Shown here in pieces: positions 48,497-57,319 of a stretch of DNA of 64,000 nucleotides (its first letter is position 1; every line of letters starts with the position of its first letter). The stretch is taken from positions 1 to 64,000 of the forward strand of contig NZ_BQHY01000012.1 of the NCBI RefSeq assembly GCF_021602155.1, given 5' to 3'. Source of the DNA: Pseudomonas parakoreensis. Lineage in GTDB: Bacteria; Pseudomonadota; Gammaproteobacteria; Pseudomonadales; Pseudomonadaceae. The notes under the pieces are model-generated. The model did no database searches, was not told the origin of the DNA, and worked only from the letters and a program-made list of their open reading frames with translations. The position numbers were made by a program, and so were the translations under genes.

Positions 48497-48773
48497 TGTA
48501 TATCCGTTGCTTCGGGTGTTGCTGATTACGGTTCCGCCCTTACGGCGGGTCACTTTTTCCAAACGCCGAAAAAGTAACCAAAAAGGCTTCCCCCCGGCGT
48601 ACGGCACTTCGCTGAGGCTCAGTGTTCCCTCGCTACGGTGTCCATCAGGGGGCATCGCCTACGGTTTGCTTCGCTGCACCTCCTCTCGATGTATGCGGCT
48701 TCGCCGCATGGCGCTGCGCGCCTTCCCCCTGATGGACACCTTCGCTCGGCCTGCCGAAGGGGCAAAAAATCAA
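48497..48773 (+). repeat. Long intergenic repeat, left arm
   Basis: Starts TATATCCGTTGCTTCGGGTG (about 48499), then CCGCCCTTACGGCGGGTCAC, AAGTAACCAAAAAGGCTTCC and ATCGCCTACGGTTTGCTTCG. It matches, imperfectly and in reverse orientation, 48998-49267. It includes several stems, such as GGCTTCGCCGC. No plausible gene: frames through it are short and out of step between the copies. Confidence 0.75.
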
Positions 48774-48793
48774 AAGCCAAGTCAAGATCAAAA

Positions 48794-48817
48794 GCCAGAG
48801 CCAGAGCCAGAGCCAGA
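48794..48817. repeat. Tandem GCCAGA repeat (4 units)
   Basis: Four perfect copies of GCCAGA in the spacer between the long-repeat arms, beside AGATCAAAAG strings. Confidence 0.85.
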
Positions 48818-48852
48818 TCAAAAGATCACAGCCTTCGGCAGTTCCTACAGGG
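48815..48852. repeat. Family C half element
   Basis: AGATCAAAAGATCACAGCCTTCGGCAGTTCCTACAG, a single unpaired half with two changes from the usual sequence. Confidence 0.75.
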
Positions 48853-48897
48853 GATTGGGTGTATTCAGTTAAAAATTTGGTCGGCTGTCAGGCCGCC

Positions 48898-48921
48898 ATC
48901 GCTGGCAAGCCAGCTCCCACA
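48898..48921. repeat. Family A REP singlet
   Basis: CATCGCTGGCAAGCCAGCTC followed by CCAC, without a nearby inverted partner. Confidence 0.85.
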
Positions 48922-48997
48922 AAAGTCACAGCAGACCGCACCCGCTTTTCACCACTCAACACGATGAGCGTTAGCTCGAGTACCGCTCTTGATCTGA

Positions 48998-49267
48998 GGG
49001 CCCGTCGGCAGGCTGAGTGGAGGGATTTATCCGGGGGTGGGAGCGCAGCGACCGTTTGGCGCAGCCAAACACAGCGAGAGGAGGTGCAGCGAAGCAAACC
49101 GTAGGCGCTGCCCCCCCGGATGAATCCCGCAGCGAAGGAACCCGAGCCCAAGCGAGGGCCGAACGTCAGGGTAAAGCCTTTTTGGTTACTTTTGAGGCGT
49201 TTGTCAAAAGTGACCCGCCGTAAGGGCGGAACCCTAAGCCGCCGTTACCGCAGCAACGGATATGTAC
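48998..49267 (-). repeat. Long intergenic repeat, right arm (inverted)
   Basis: Reverse complement shows CCGCCCTTACGGCGGGTCAC, AAGTAACCAAAAAGGCTTTA, GCCTACGGTTTGCTTCGCTG and CACCTCCTCTCGCTGTGTTT in the same order as the left arm, with scattered mismatches and indels. The two arms face each other around a 224-base centre. Confidence 0.75.
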
Positions 49268-49310
49268 TCATAACCACCAACCACGAAGGCCCAAGTCCGA
49301 TAACCGCCCA

Positions 49311-49344
49311 CAAAAAATGCCCCGATCTCTCAACCAGGGCATTC
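49311..49344 (-). terminator. Terminator of actP
   Basis: Minus strand AATGCCCTGGTTGAGAGATCGGGGCATTTTTTG: AATGCCC pairs with GGGCATT, then T run, 24 bases after the actP stop. Confidence 0.75.
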
Positions 49345-49367
49345 CACTCAAACCATGTGACCAGATC

Positions 49368-51026
49368 TTAGTGCGAAACCGCCCCACTCGCCCCCAATCC
49401 CGTCTGCGAACGCACAAACTGCGGGAAGAACAGCGCCCGCTCGTTCTCGGCCGCCGCCGACTTGTCGGTGATCGAGAAGAACCAGATACCGATGAACGCA
49501 ATGATCATCGAAAACAACGCCGGGTACTCGTAAGGGAAGATCGCCTTCTCGTGATGCAGAATCTGCACCCAGATGGTCGGGCCGAGGATCATCAGACCCA
49601 CCGCACTCACCAGCCCCAACCAGCCACCGACCATCGCGCCGCGGGTCGTCAGCTTCTTCCAGTACATCGAAAGCAACAGCACCGGGAAGTTGCAGCTCGC
49701 CGCAATCGAGAACGCCAGGCCGACCATGAACGCGATGTTCTGGCTTTCGAACAGGATGCCCAGACCAATCGCCAGCACACCCAGGGCGATGGTGGTGATC
49801 TTCGACACGCGAATCTCATCCTTGTCGTTGGCCTTGCCCTTCTTGATCACACTGGCATACAGGTCGTGAGACACCGCCGAAGCACCGGCCAGGGTCAGAC
49901 CGGCCACCACCGCCAGAATGGTCGCGAACGCCACCGCCGAGATGAAGCCGAGGAAAATACTGCCACCCACTGCGTCAGCCAGGTGCACCGCCGCCATGTT
50001 GTTGCCGCCGAGCAGAGCGCCCGCTGCATCTTTGAAGGCCGGATTGGTGCTGACCAGCAGGATGGCGCCGAAGCCGATGATGAAGGTCAGGATGTAGAAG
50101 TAGCCAATGAAGCCGGTGGCATACAGCACGCTCTTGCGCGCTTCTTTCGCGTCACTCACGGTGAAGAAGCGCATCAGGATGTGTGGCAGGCCAGCAGTAC
50201 CGAACATCAGTGCCAGGCCCAGGGAGAACGCCGAAATCGGGTCTTTCACCAGACCGCCCGGGCTCATGATCGCCTCACCTTTGGGGTGAACCTTGATCGC
50301 CTCGGAGAACAGCATGTTGAAGTCGAAGTTGACGTGCTTCATCACCATCAGCGCCATGAACGAAGCACCGGACAGCAACAACACCGCCTTGATGATCTGC
50401 ACCCAGGTGGTCGCCAGCATGCCACCGAACAGCACGTAGAGGCACATCAGGATACCGACCAGAATCACCGCCACGTAGTAGTCGAGGCCGAACAGCAGCT
50501 GGATCAGCTTGCCGGCACCGACCATTTGCGCGATCAGGTAGAACGCCACCACCACCAGCGAACCGCAGGCAGACAGCGTGCGGATCTGGGTTTGCCCGAG
50601 GCGGTAGGACGCCACGTCGGCAAAGGTGTATTTACCCAGGTTACGCAGACGCTCGGCGATCAGGAACAGAATGATCGGCCAGCCCACCAGGAAGCCGATC
50701 GAGTAGATCAGGCCATCGTAACCAGAGGTGAACACCAGCGCGGAAATCCCCAGGAAGGACGCCGCCGACATGTAGTCGCCGGCAATCGCCAGACCATTCT
50801 GAAAGCCGGTGATCTTGCCGCCCGCAGCGTAGTAGTCGGCAGCCGACTTGTTGCGCTTGGACGCCCAGTAGGTGATGCACAGGGTCGCACCGACGAACAC
50901 CACGAACATGGCGATCGCGGAAACGTTGAGCGGTTGTTTGTGGACTTCGCCGGTCAAGGCGTCAGCAGCCCAGACAGCCGGAGCGAATGCTGCGATGCTC
51001 AAAAGAGCCAGTAGACGCCGGATCAT
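49368..51026 (-). CDS. actP: Cation/acetate symporter
   Basis: A 552-residue sodium:solute symporter of the ActP group, importing acetate and similar short carboxylates. A signal-like N-terminus ([20 protein letters not shown]) precedes about thirteen transmembrane helices, as in E. coli ActP. Motifs: [20 protein letters not shown] and [20 protein letters not shown], then [23 protein letters not shown] overlaps the DUF485 stop by four bases. Substrate is inferred from family and from the DUF485 partner. Confidence 0.93.
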   Translation of the reverse strand: MIRRLLALLSIAAFAPAVWAADALTGEVHKQPLNVSAIAMFVVFVGATLCITYWASKRNKSAADYYAAGGKITGFQNGLAIAGDYMSAASFLGISALVFTSGYDGLIYSIGFLVGWPIILFLIAERLRNLGKYTFADVASYRLGQTQIRTLSACGSLVVVAFYLIAQMVGAGKLIQLLFGLDYYVAVILVGILMCLYVLFGGMLATTWVQIIKAVLLLSGASFMALMVMKHVNFDFNMLFSEAIKVHPKGEAIMSPGGLVKDPISAFSLGLALMFGTAGLPHILMRFFTVSDAKEARKSVLYATGFIGYFYILTFIIGFGAILLVSTNPAFKDAAGALLGGNNMAAVHLADAVGGSIFLGFISAVAFATILAVVAGLTLAGASAVSHDLYASVIKKGKANDKDEIRVSKITTIALGVLAIGLGILFESQNIAFMVGLAFSIAASCNFPVLLLSMYWKKLTTRGAMVGGWLGLVSAVGLMILGPTIWVQILHHEKAIFPYEYPALFSMIIAFIGIWFFSITDKSAAAENERALFFPQFVRSQTGLGASGAVSH

Positions 51027-51334
51027 TGCTGAGCCTCCTTGAGAATCGCATTGTTCAGGTCGTCAAACTCGCCATTGGCGCGTCGCACGTAGATACCGGT
51101 CAGGACGAAGGCCGAGACAATCAGCCCGACACCGATCGGAATGCCCCAGGTAATCGAAGACCCGGGGCTGAGTTTCGCGCCGAGCACTTGCGGCCCGTAA
51201 GCAATCAACAGGATGAATCCGGAATACAGCCCGAGCATGATCGCCGAGAGTATCCAGGCGAATTTTTCTCTTTTTCTCACCAGCTCCTTGAAGCGCGGGC
51301 TGTTTTGAATCGAGAGGTAAATGCTGTCGTTCAT
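51023..51334 (-). CDS. yjcH: DUF485 domain-containing membrane protein (YjcH-like)
   Basis: A 103-residue protein with two transmembrane helices, the usual companion of ActP. Begins [20 protein letters not shown] and has [20 protein letters not shown] then an [20 protein letters not shown] helix and the [17 protein letters not shown] tail. GAGGATAAAAACA lies before the ATG. Coupled to actP by ATGA. Its role (assembly or regulation of the symporter) is not established here. Confidence 0.92.
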   Translation of the reverse strand: MNDSIYLSIQNSPRFKELVRKREKFAWILSAIMLGLYSGFILLIAYGPQVLGAKLSPGSSITWGIPIGVGLIVSAFVLTGIYVRRANGEFDDLNNAILKEAQQ

Positions 51335-51645
51335 TGTTTTTATCCTCGCAGCACAGATTATTGTTGGAACGTATCCACTGTATGCGGCTGCGGAACGGCT
51401 TCCAGACGACCTTAGTATTAGAACGACATGACGTTTTCGCCAATTTTCGGACGCTAATTAGCCGAAAGAATTGGAAAGCGGCTTTGAAACAGCCGTAAAC
51501 CCTGCAAGACGGGACTTGTCGCTGGAAATAAATGTGGGAGCGAGCTTGCTCGCGAAGGCGTCGTATCAGTCAACATTTCTGTCAACTGTTACACCGCTTT
51601 CGCGAGCAAGCTCGCTCCCACAGGGGTCAGGCGTTGTTGGTACTT
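51335..51645. other. Intergenic region between betX and the yjcH-actP operon
   Basis: 311 bases: upstream region of yjcH, then a family B REP pair. No gene seen and no obvious sigma-54 or sigma-70 promoter picked out. Confidence 0.45.
51533..51622. repeat. Family B REP pair
   Basis: GTGGGAGCGAGCTTGCTCGC and GCGAGCAAGCTCGCTCCCAC, inverted, after betX. Both halves share the same CTTGC variant, so the pair has changed in concert. Confidence 0.9.
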
Positions 51646-52497
51646 TTATTTGGTCCAGTCAGCCACGCGGTCCGGGTGCTTGGCGACCCAATCCTTGGCC
51701 GCCGCGTCAGGCTTGGCGCCATCCTGGATGGCCAGCATGACTTCGCCGATCTCGTCTTTCGACGCCCACTGGAAGTTTTTCAGGAACTTGGCCACTTCCG
51801 GTGCCTTGGTAGCCAATTCTTTGCTACCGATGCTGTTTACGGTTTCAGCCGCGCCATACACGCCTTTCGGATCGTCGAGGAAGCGCAGTTTCCACTTGGC
51901 GAACATCCAGTGCGGCACCCAACCGGTGACGGCAATCGATTCGTTCTTCTTCTCGGCACGGGTCAGCTCGGCAATCATGCCGGCGCCGGAACTGGCCTTG
52001 AGGGTGTATTTGTCCAGACCGTAATCCTTGATCGCCTGATCGGTCTTGAGCATCACGCCCGAGCCGGCATCGATGCCGACGATGCGGTTCTTGAAGCTGT
52101 CATCGGTCTTGAGGTCTTCGATCGATTTCGCCTTGACGTACTCCGGCACGATCAGGCCGATTTTCGCATCCTTGAAGTTCGGGCCGTAATCGACGACCAG
52201 ATCCTTGTTCTTCGCCCAGTATTCGCCATGGGTCACCGGCAACCAGGCCGAGAGCATCGCATCGAGTTTGCCGGTGGCCACGCCCTGCCACATGATCCCG
52301 GTGGCGACGGCTTGCAGCTTCACGTCATAGCCGAGTTTCTGCTTGATCACCTCGGCCGCCACGTGGGTGGTCGCGACGCTGTCGGACCAGCCGTCAACGT
52401 AACCGATGTTCAGGGTCTGTTTTTCAGCGCTGGCGAATGTGGAACTCATCGCAAGCACCAGAGCGGCACCTGCGCCTAAAAGTCGTCGCATCTTCAT
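51646..52497 (-). CDS. betX: Glycine betaine-type ABC transporter substrate-binding protein
   Basis: A 283-residue periplasmic binding protein of the OpuAC/ProX family, with signal peptide MKMRRLLGAGAALVLAMSS ending about SSTFASA. Blocks NIGYVDGWSDSVATTHVAAEV, MWQGVATGKLDAMLSAWLPV and AVTGWVPHWMFAKWKLRFLD supply the tryptophans of the quaternary-ammonium cage. No permease or ATPase gene is adjacent, so it must feed a transporter encoded elsewhere. The symbol rests on a remembered placement next to actP/yjcH in P. aeruginosa; choline or carnitine binding cannot be ruled out. Confidence 0.85.
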   Translation of the reverse strand: MKMRRLLGAGAALVLAMSSTFASAEKQTLNIGYVDGWSDSVATTHVAAEVIKQKLGYDVKLQAVATGIMWQGVATGKLDAMLSAWLPVTHGEYWAKNKDLVVDYGPNFKDAKIGLIVPEYVKAKSIEDLKTDDSFKNRIVGIDAGSGVMLKTDQAIKDYGLDKYTLKASSGAGMIAELTRAEKKNESIAVTGWVPHWMFAKWKLRFLDDPKGVYGAAETVNSIGSKELATKAPEVAKFLKNFQWASKDEIGEVMLAIQDGAKPDAAAKDWVAKHPDRVADWTK

Positions 52498-52840
52498 CGT
52501 TTACTTCCCCGAAATGCTGCGCCCGACGGATGCCGGGCATCGTCAACGTATTGTTATGGTGCACAGCGCCCCCATCACGCCTGACCGTAAACTCGTCCGA
52601 ACATCAGTCGTCTTTTCTATAAGGGTACTGACGCTTTCGATCATCGGCCTGACGCCAAACGCGACCTGCTCTGTCAGCGACCTCAATACACCGAGAAACG
52701 ACATCAGAAGGCCATTAATCACCTCTGATTAATTGGCGCCAGACAATCCGCCCGAACTTTGCATGTGCAAATCATGCAGGCCACCAACCCGCGGATAAAT
52801 GCAGGTAACATGCGTCGCTTTGCAGCCACTCGGCCTGACC
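52498..52840. other. Divergent intergenic region between betX and the GH17 gene
   Basis: 343 bases with lower GC than the flanking genes. It must hold the betX promoter. I found no convincing promoter pair, operator or small gene on either strand. Confidence 0.4.
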
Positions 52841-54394
52841 ATGTCCGCGACCTCCCGCTTCCCGCTTGTTCCTTATCTCTTTGCCTGCCTGCTCGGCCTG
52901 CTGGCCCTCGGTGGCTTCTGGTACGGCCTCGGCAAACCGGTGATCCTGCCGGATGCCGCGACCCCGACGCACAAATTGCAATGCGCCTCCTACACGCCGT
53001 TCGACAAGGATCAGTCGCCGTTCGACGTGCCGTTCAAACTGCGTCCGGAACGCATGGACGCCGACCTCGCCCTGCTGGCGACGCGTTTCGAATGCATCCG
53101 CACCTACTCGATGACCGGCCTCGAAGCCCTGCCGGACCTGGCGCGCAAGCACGGTTTGAAGCTGATGATCGGCGCCTGGGTCAACAGCAACCCGGTGGAC
53201 ACCGCAAAAGAAGTCGACCTGCTGATTGCTTCGGCCAACGCCAACCCGGATGTGGTCAGCGCAGTCATCGTCGGCAACGAAGCCTTGCTGCGCAAGGAAG
53301 TCACCGGCGCGCAACTGGCGAAGCTGATCAACAAGGTCAAAAGCCAGGTCAAGCAACCGGTCACCTATGCCGATGTCTGGGAATTCTGGCTCAAGCACCC
53401 GGAAGTCGCGCCGGCGGTGGACTTCCTGACCATTCACTTGCTGCCGTACTGGGAAGACGATCCGTCGAACATCGACGTCGCCCTGCAACATGTGGCGGAT
53501 GTACGTCAGGTGTTCGGCAACAAATTCGCGCCCAAAGACGTGATGATCGGCGAGACCGGCTGGCCCAGCGAAGGTCGCCAGCGCGAAACCGCCCTGCCGA
53601 GCCGGGTCAACGAGGCCAAGTTCATTCGTGGTTTTGTCGCGATGGCCGAGAAGGAAGGCTGGCATTACAACTTGATCGAAGCGTTCGACCAGCCATGGAA
53701 GCGTGGCAGCGAAGGTGCAGTCGGCGGTTACTGGGGCCTGTTCGATGCCGATCGCCAGGACAAGGGCGTGCTCGCCGGGCCGGTGAGCAATGTGCCGTAC
53801 TGGAAAGCATGGCTGGGCGTCGGCGGACTGATTTTACTCGGCACCCTGCTGCTCGGCGGCCGAGTGCGCACCACCCGATCGGCATTGATCCTGCCGCTGC
53901 TCGGTGCGCTGGCCGCTTGTTCGATCGGCGCCTGGGGCGATCTGGCGCGAGTGACCACGCGGTTTGCCAGCGAATGGCTGTGGGTCGGCTTGCTGACCGT
54001 ATTGAATCTGTTGGTGCTGGCACATGCCGCGCTGAGCCTGAGCGCCCGCCAGGGTTGGCGTGAACGCGCGTTCAGTCTGCTGGAACGCCGCGCCGGATGG
54101 CTGGTTGCCGTGGCCGGTTTTGCGGCAGCGGTGATGATGCTGGAGATGGTTTTTGACGCACGCTATCGCAGCTTTGCCAGCATGGCGTTCATTCTGCCGG
54201 CGCTGGTGTATGTGTGCCGCCCGGTCAGCGTGCCGCGCCGGGAAATCGCCCTGCTGACCTTTATCATCGGCGCCGGCATTGCGCCGCAGCTGTATGAAGA
54301 AGGCTTGTTGAATCAGCAGGCGTGGGGCTGGGCGCTGGTCAGCGGGTTGATGGTCGCTGCGTTGTGGCGCTGTCTGCGGGTTCGCGGTCGCTGA
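52841..54394 (+). CDS. Membrane-anchored GH17 beta-glucan enzyme (glucan synthase/transglycosylase-like)
   Basis: A 517-residue protein: one N-terminal transmembrane helix (about residues 10-30), a GH17 domain (about 45-305), then about seven transmembrane helices to the C-terminus. GH17 catalytic glutamates are visible in AVIVGNEALLR (acid/base) and VMIGETGWPSEGR (nucleophile). Relatives are annotated beta-(1,6)-glucan synthase or beta-1,3-glucosyltransferase; with no glycosyltransferase next door, a transglycosylase or glucan-modifying role in the periplasm is as likely. Start 52841 gives the helix soon after Met; an ATG upstream is out of this reading or lacks support. Confidence 0.8.
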   Translation: MSATSRFPLVPYLFACLLGLLALGGFWYGLGKPVILPDAATPTHKLQCASYTPFDKDQSPFDVPFKLRPERMDADLALLATRFECIRTYSMTGLEALPDLARKHGLKLMIGAWVNSNPVDTAKEVDLLIASANANPDVVSAVIVGNEALLRKEVTGAQLAKLINKVKSQVKQPVTYADVWEFWLKHPEVAPAVDFLTIHLLPYWEDDPSNIDVALQHVADVRQVFGNKFAPKDVMIGETGWPSEGRQRETALPSRVNEAKFIRGFVAMAEKEGWHYNLIEAFDQPWKRGSEGAVGGYWGLFDADRQDKGVLAGPVSNVPYWKAWLGVGGLILLGTLLLGGRVRTTRSALILPLLGALAACSIGAWGDLARVTTRFASEWLWVGLLTVLNLLVLAHAALSLSARQGWRERAFSLLERRAGWLVAVAGFAAAVMMLEMVFDARYRSFASMAFILPALVYVCRPVSVPRREIALLTFIIGAGIAPQLYEEGLLNQQAWGWALVSGLMVAALWRCLRVRGR

Positions 54395-54403
54395 TTAGAC
54401 AGC

Positions 54404-54486
54404 AAGATCAAAAGATCGCAGCCTTCGGCAGCTCCTACAGGGTTCACTGCCCCTTGCAGGAGCTGCCGAAGGCTGCGATCTTTTTC
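54404..54486. repeat. Family C inverted repeat pair, reversed orientation
   Basis: AAGATCAAAAGATCGCAGCC leads in, GGCTGCGATCTTTTTCTG closes, with GCAGCTCCTACAG and GCAGGAGCTGC at the centre. It ends in a T run, so it may also terminate the GH17 gene. Confidence 0.85.
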
Positions 54487-54488
54487 TG

Positions 54489-54857
54489 TCAGGCGCTGCG
54501 GGATGCCCGGACCAGCCGCAATCCGGCAATCACCACCGCAAACACCGCCAGCGTCGTGTTGTACAACGCCAGCGCCGGCAACCCGAACACCAGCGCCAGC
54601 ACCGCCAGCCACCACCCTGCCCGCCCCGGCAGCACAAAACCCAGCAGCGCTGCACCCAGCGCGGTCCAGCCCAACACCTTGAAGTGAATCATCAGTCCCA
54701 GGTTCGAGCGCACCGCGCATTCCCAGCGGCTCGCCTCATCGACGCAGATGCCGACCCACTGCCCATCCTCCATGAAGCCATAACGCGCGCCATAACTGGC
54801 GGCCAGCCACAGCGGCAACAGCACGAGCAATAGAATCACGGGCAAGCGGCGGGACAT
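54489..54857 (-). CDS. Hypothetical inner-membrane protein
   Basis: A 122-residue protein with about three to four hydrophobic helices. It begins MSRRLPVILLLVLLPLWLAAS and has two cysteines in a likely periplasmic loop (WVGICVDEASRWECAVRSN, about residues 34-52), which could form a disulfide. Start 54857 has GGAGAG five bases upstream; an ATG four codons earlier is less well placed. Family not recognised. Convergent with the GH17 gene through a family C repeat. Confidence 0.78.
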   Translation of the reverse strand: MSRRLPVILLLVLLPLWLAASYGARYGFMEDGQWVGICVDEASRWECAVRSNLGLMIHFKVLGWTALGAALLGFVLPGRAGWWLAVLALVFGLPALALYNTTLAVFAVVIAGLRLVRASRSA

Positions 54858-55080
54858 GAATCTCTCCAATCAACGAAATCGGCGGCCAGCTTAATCTGCC
54901 CGCACGCATTGGCAAGCACTAACAACTGTTAACTGGTCATCCGCGCCTTGCAGAGTGTATCGTCCAGCTACTATTACTCCGAATTCTGCCTGTTTGGTGC
55001 CGAGGCATGGCACTTTGGCGCAAGCCCGGTGGTCATAGCCTGCGAACTTCATTCGGCACCTTCCTTTAAGGGATCCAGTC

Positions 55081-56379
55081 ATGCTCCGTTCCTTGCGCTT
55101 CGCCGCGCTGTTCAGCGGCCTTATTCTGAGTGCGTCCGCACTGGCGGTGGATATCGATGCCGCCAGTTATGGCTATCCCCTGACCAACCCGTTCGAGGCG
55201 ACCATCGCCACGACGCCGCCGGACCTGCGTCCGGAATTGCCGTCGAACGACGAGATCAATCAGTCCGACCACAGCATCACCCTGCGCCCGGAACGGGCCT
55301 TCATCCTCCCGGACAACTTCTGGCCGGTGAAAAAACTCACCTACCGTATCGCCGAGCAGGACAAACCGGCGCCGCTGATCTTCCTGATCGCCGGCACCGG
55401 TGCGCGTTATGACAGTTCGCTCAATGAGTACCTGAAGAAGCTTTATTACAAGGCCGGCTACAACGTCGTGCAGTTGTCGTCGCCAACCAGCTTCGACTTC
55501 ATCAGCGCCGCTTCACGCTTCGCCACCCCGGGCATCACCAAGGAAGACGCCGAAGACATGTACCGGGTGATGCAGGCCGTGCGCGCGCAACATCCGAAAC
55601 TGCCGGTCACCGAGTACTACCTCAGCGGCTACAGCCTTGGCGCGCTGGATGCCGCGTTCGTCGCGCACCTGGACGAGACCCGACGCAGTTTCAACTTCAA
55701 GAAAGTCTTGCTGCTCAACCCGCCGGTCAACCTCTACACGTCCATCAGCAACCTCGACAAGCTGGTACAGACCGAGGTGAAGGGCATCAACAACAGCACC
55801 ACTTTCTATGAACTGGTGCTGAACAAGCTGACCCGCTACTTCCAGCAGAAAGGCTACATCGACCTCAACGACGCCCTGCTCTACGACTTCCAGCAGTCCA
55901 AACAGCACCTGACCAACGAGCAGATGGCGATGCTGATCGGCACCTCGTTCCGCTTCTCGGCCGCCGACATTGCCTTCACCTCCGACCTGATCAACCGTCG
56001 GGGCCTGATCACTCCGCCGAAATTCCCGATCACCGAGGGCACCAGCCTCACGCCGTTTCTCAAGCGTGCGCTGCAATGCGACTTCGACTGCTACCTGACC
56101 GAACAGGTGATCCCGATGTGGCGCGCCCGTACCGACGGCGGCAGCCTGCTGCAACTGATCGACCAGGTCAGCCTGTACGCACTCAAGGATTACCTGCATG
56201 ACAGCCCGAAAATCGCCGTCATGCACAACGCTGACGACGTGATCCTCGGCCCTGGCGACCTGGGTTTCCTGCGCAAGACCTTCGGCGATCGCCTGACTGT
56301 TTACCCACTGGGCGGCCATTGCGGCAACCTTAACTACCGCGTCAACAGCGACGCCATGCTGGAGTTCTTCCGTGGCTAA
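55081..56379 (+). CDS. Exported alpha/beta hydrolase-like protein
   Basis: A 432-residue secreted protein with signal peptide ending SASALA. The central region has LIFLIAGTGARYDSSLNEYL, a nucleophile-elbow-like YYLSGYSLGALDAAFVAHLD (Ser in GYSLG, about residues 178-198), and a late Asp/His region MHNADDVILGPGDL and YPLGGHCGNLNY, consistent with an alpha/beta hydrolase triad. Old annotations of relatives as serine/threonine kinase have no visible support. Overlaps the MlaA-like gene by eight bases, so the two are coupled and likely act together at the envelope. Confidence 0.75.
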   Translation: MLRSLRFAALFSGLILSASALAVDIDAASYGYPLTNPFEATIATTPPDLRPELPSNDEINQSDHSITLRPERAFILPDNFWPVKKLTYRIAEQDKPAPLIFLIAGTGARYDSSLNEYLKKLYYKAGYNVVQLSSPTSFDFISAASRFATPGITKEDAEDMYRVMQAVRAQHPKLPVTEYYLSGYSLGALDAAFVAHLDETRRSFNFKKVLLLNPPVNLYTSISNLDKLVQTEVKGINNSTTFYELVLNKLTRYFQQKGYIDLNDALLYDFQQSKQHLTNEQMAMLIGTSFRFSAADIAFTSDLINRRGLITPPKFPITEGTSLTPFLKRALQCDFDCYLTEQVIPMWRARTDGGSLLQLIDQVSLYALKDYLHDSPKIAVMHNADDVILGPGDLGFLRKTFGDRLTVYPLGGHCGNLNYRVNSDAMLEFFRG

Positions 56380-57160
56380 ATATCTCCTGCTGATTGCAGC
56401 GCTCCTCAGTGCAGGCGTGGCCCAGGCCGACAACAGCAAAGCCAACGCGCCAGTGGTGGTCGACAGCGACGGCTTCAAGGAGCCGCTTTCCAAGCTCAAG
56501 TTCAACCCGGGGCTGGACCAACGCGAGTTCGAACGTTCGACACTCAACGCGCTCAACGTCTATGACCCGCTGGAGTCGTGGAACCGCCGCGTCTACCACT
56601 TCAATTACCGCTTCGACCAATGGGTGTTCCTGCCGGTGGTCGACGGTTATCGCTACGTGACGCCGGGCTTCCTGCGCACCGGGGTGAGCAACTTCTTCAA
56701 CAACCTCGGCGATGTGCCAAACCTGGTCAACAGCCTGCTGCAGTTCAAGGGCAAGCGTTCGATGGAAACCACCGCGCGCCTTTTGCTCAACACCACCATC
56801 GGCATTGCCGGCCTGTGGGACCCGGCGACCGCCATGGGCCTGCCGCGCCAGAGCGAAGACTTCGGTCAGACCTTGGGTTTCTACGGCGTACCGGGCGGCG
56901 CCTACTTCGTCTTGCCGATTCTCGGCCCGTCGAACATCCGCGACACCGCCGGCCTGGCCGTGGACTACACCGCCGAATCGGCGATCAACTACCTGAACGT
57001 TTCTGAAGTCAGCTCCAACCACCCGGAAATCTGGGCCTTGCGCGCCGTCGACAAGCGCTACCAGACCAACTTCCGCTACGGCCAGATGAACTCGCCGTTC
57101 GAGTACGAGAAAGTGCGCTACGTCTACACCGAGTCGCGCAAGCTGCAGATTGCCGAATAA
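56372..57160 (+). CDS. MlaA/VacJ family protein without lipobox
   Basis: A 262-residue MlaA-family protein, associated with removing phospholipid from the outer leaflet. Family blocks: NVYDPLESWNRRVYHFNYRFD, PGFLRTGVSNFFNNLGDVPN, LGFYGVPGGAYFVLPILGPS and IRDTAGLAVDYTAESA. The signal peptide MAKYLLLIAALLSAGVAQA ends at an ordinary Ala-X-Ala site with no cysteine, so unlike classic MlaA it should not be lipidated. Eight-base overlap with the preceding hydrolase gene. Probably a second MlaA paralogue rather than the main mla-pathway protein. Confidence 0.88.
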   Translation: MAKYLLLIAALLSAGVAQADNSKANAPVVVDSDGFKEPLSKLKFNPGLDQREFERSTLNALNVYDPLESWNRRVYHFNYRFDQWVFLPVVDGYRYVTPGFLRTGVSNFFNNLGDVPNLVNSLLQFKGKRSMETTARLLLNTTIGIAGLWDPATAMGLPRQSEDFGQTLGFYGVPGGAYFVLPILGPSNIRDTAGLAVDYTAESAINYLNVSEVSSNHPEIWALRAVDKRYQTNFRYGQMNSPFEYEKVRYVYTESRKLQIAE

Positions 57161-57173
57161 CTTCAGCGGCAAC

Positions 57174-57212
57174 AAAAAAGGGCCATTCGATGCGAGTCGA
57201 ATGGCCCTTTTT
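57174..57212. terminator. Bidirectional terminator after the MlaA-like gene
   Basis: AAAAAAGGGCCATTCGA and TCGAATGGCCCTTTTT form a 15-base-pair stem with T runs on both strands. Confidence 0.9.
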
Positions 57213-57232
57213 CATGGATCACTGAAATCCAG

Positions 57233-57309
57233 TGTGGGAGCGAGCCTGCTCGCGAATGCGGTGCATCAGACCCGAAAGGGGTGACTGACTCGACGCCTTC
57301 GCGAGCAGG
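57233..57309. repeat. Family B REP pair with truncated right half
   Basis: The left half GTGGGAGCGAGCCTGCTCGC is intact. The right half reads CTTCGCGAGCAGG and then breaks off into GGTGATGG, lacking CTCGCTCCCAC. Confidence 0.8.
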
Positions 57310-57319
57310 GGTGATGGGT

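Noticed and set aside
48444-49223. Several 60-140 codon open frames in the gltA-actP gap
   Set aside because: They run through the inverted long repeat and do not keep frame between its two arms; Arg/Pro/Ser-rich translations are typical of such repeats.
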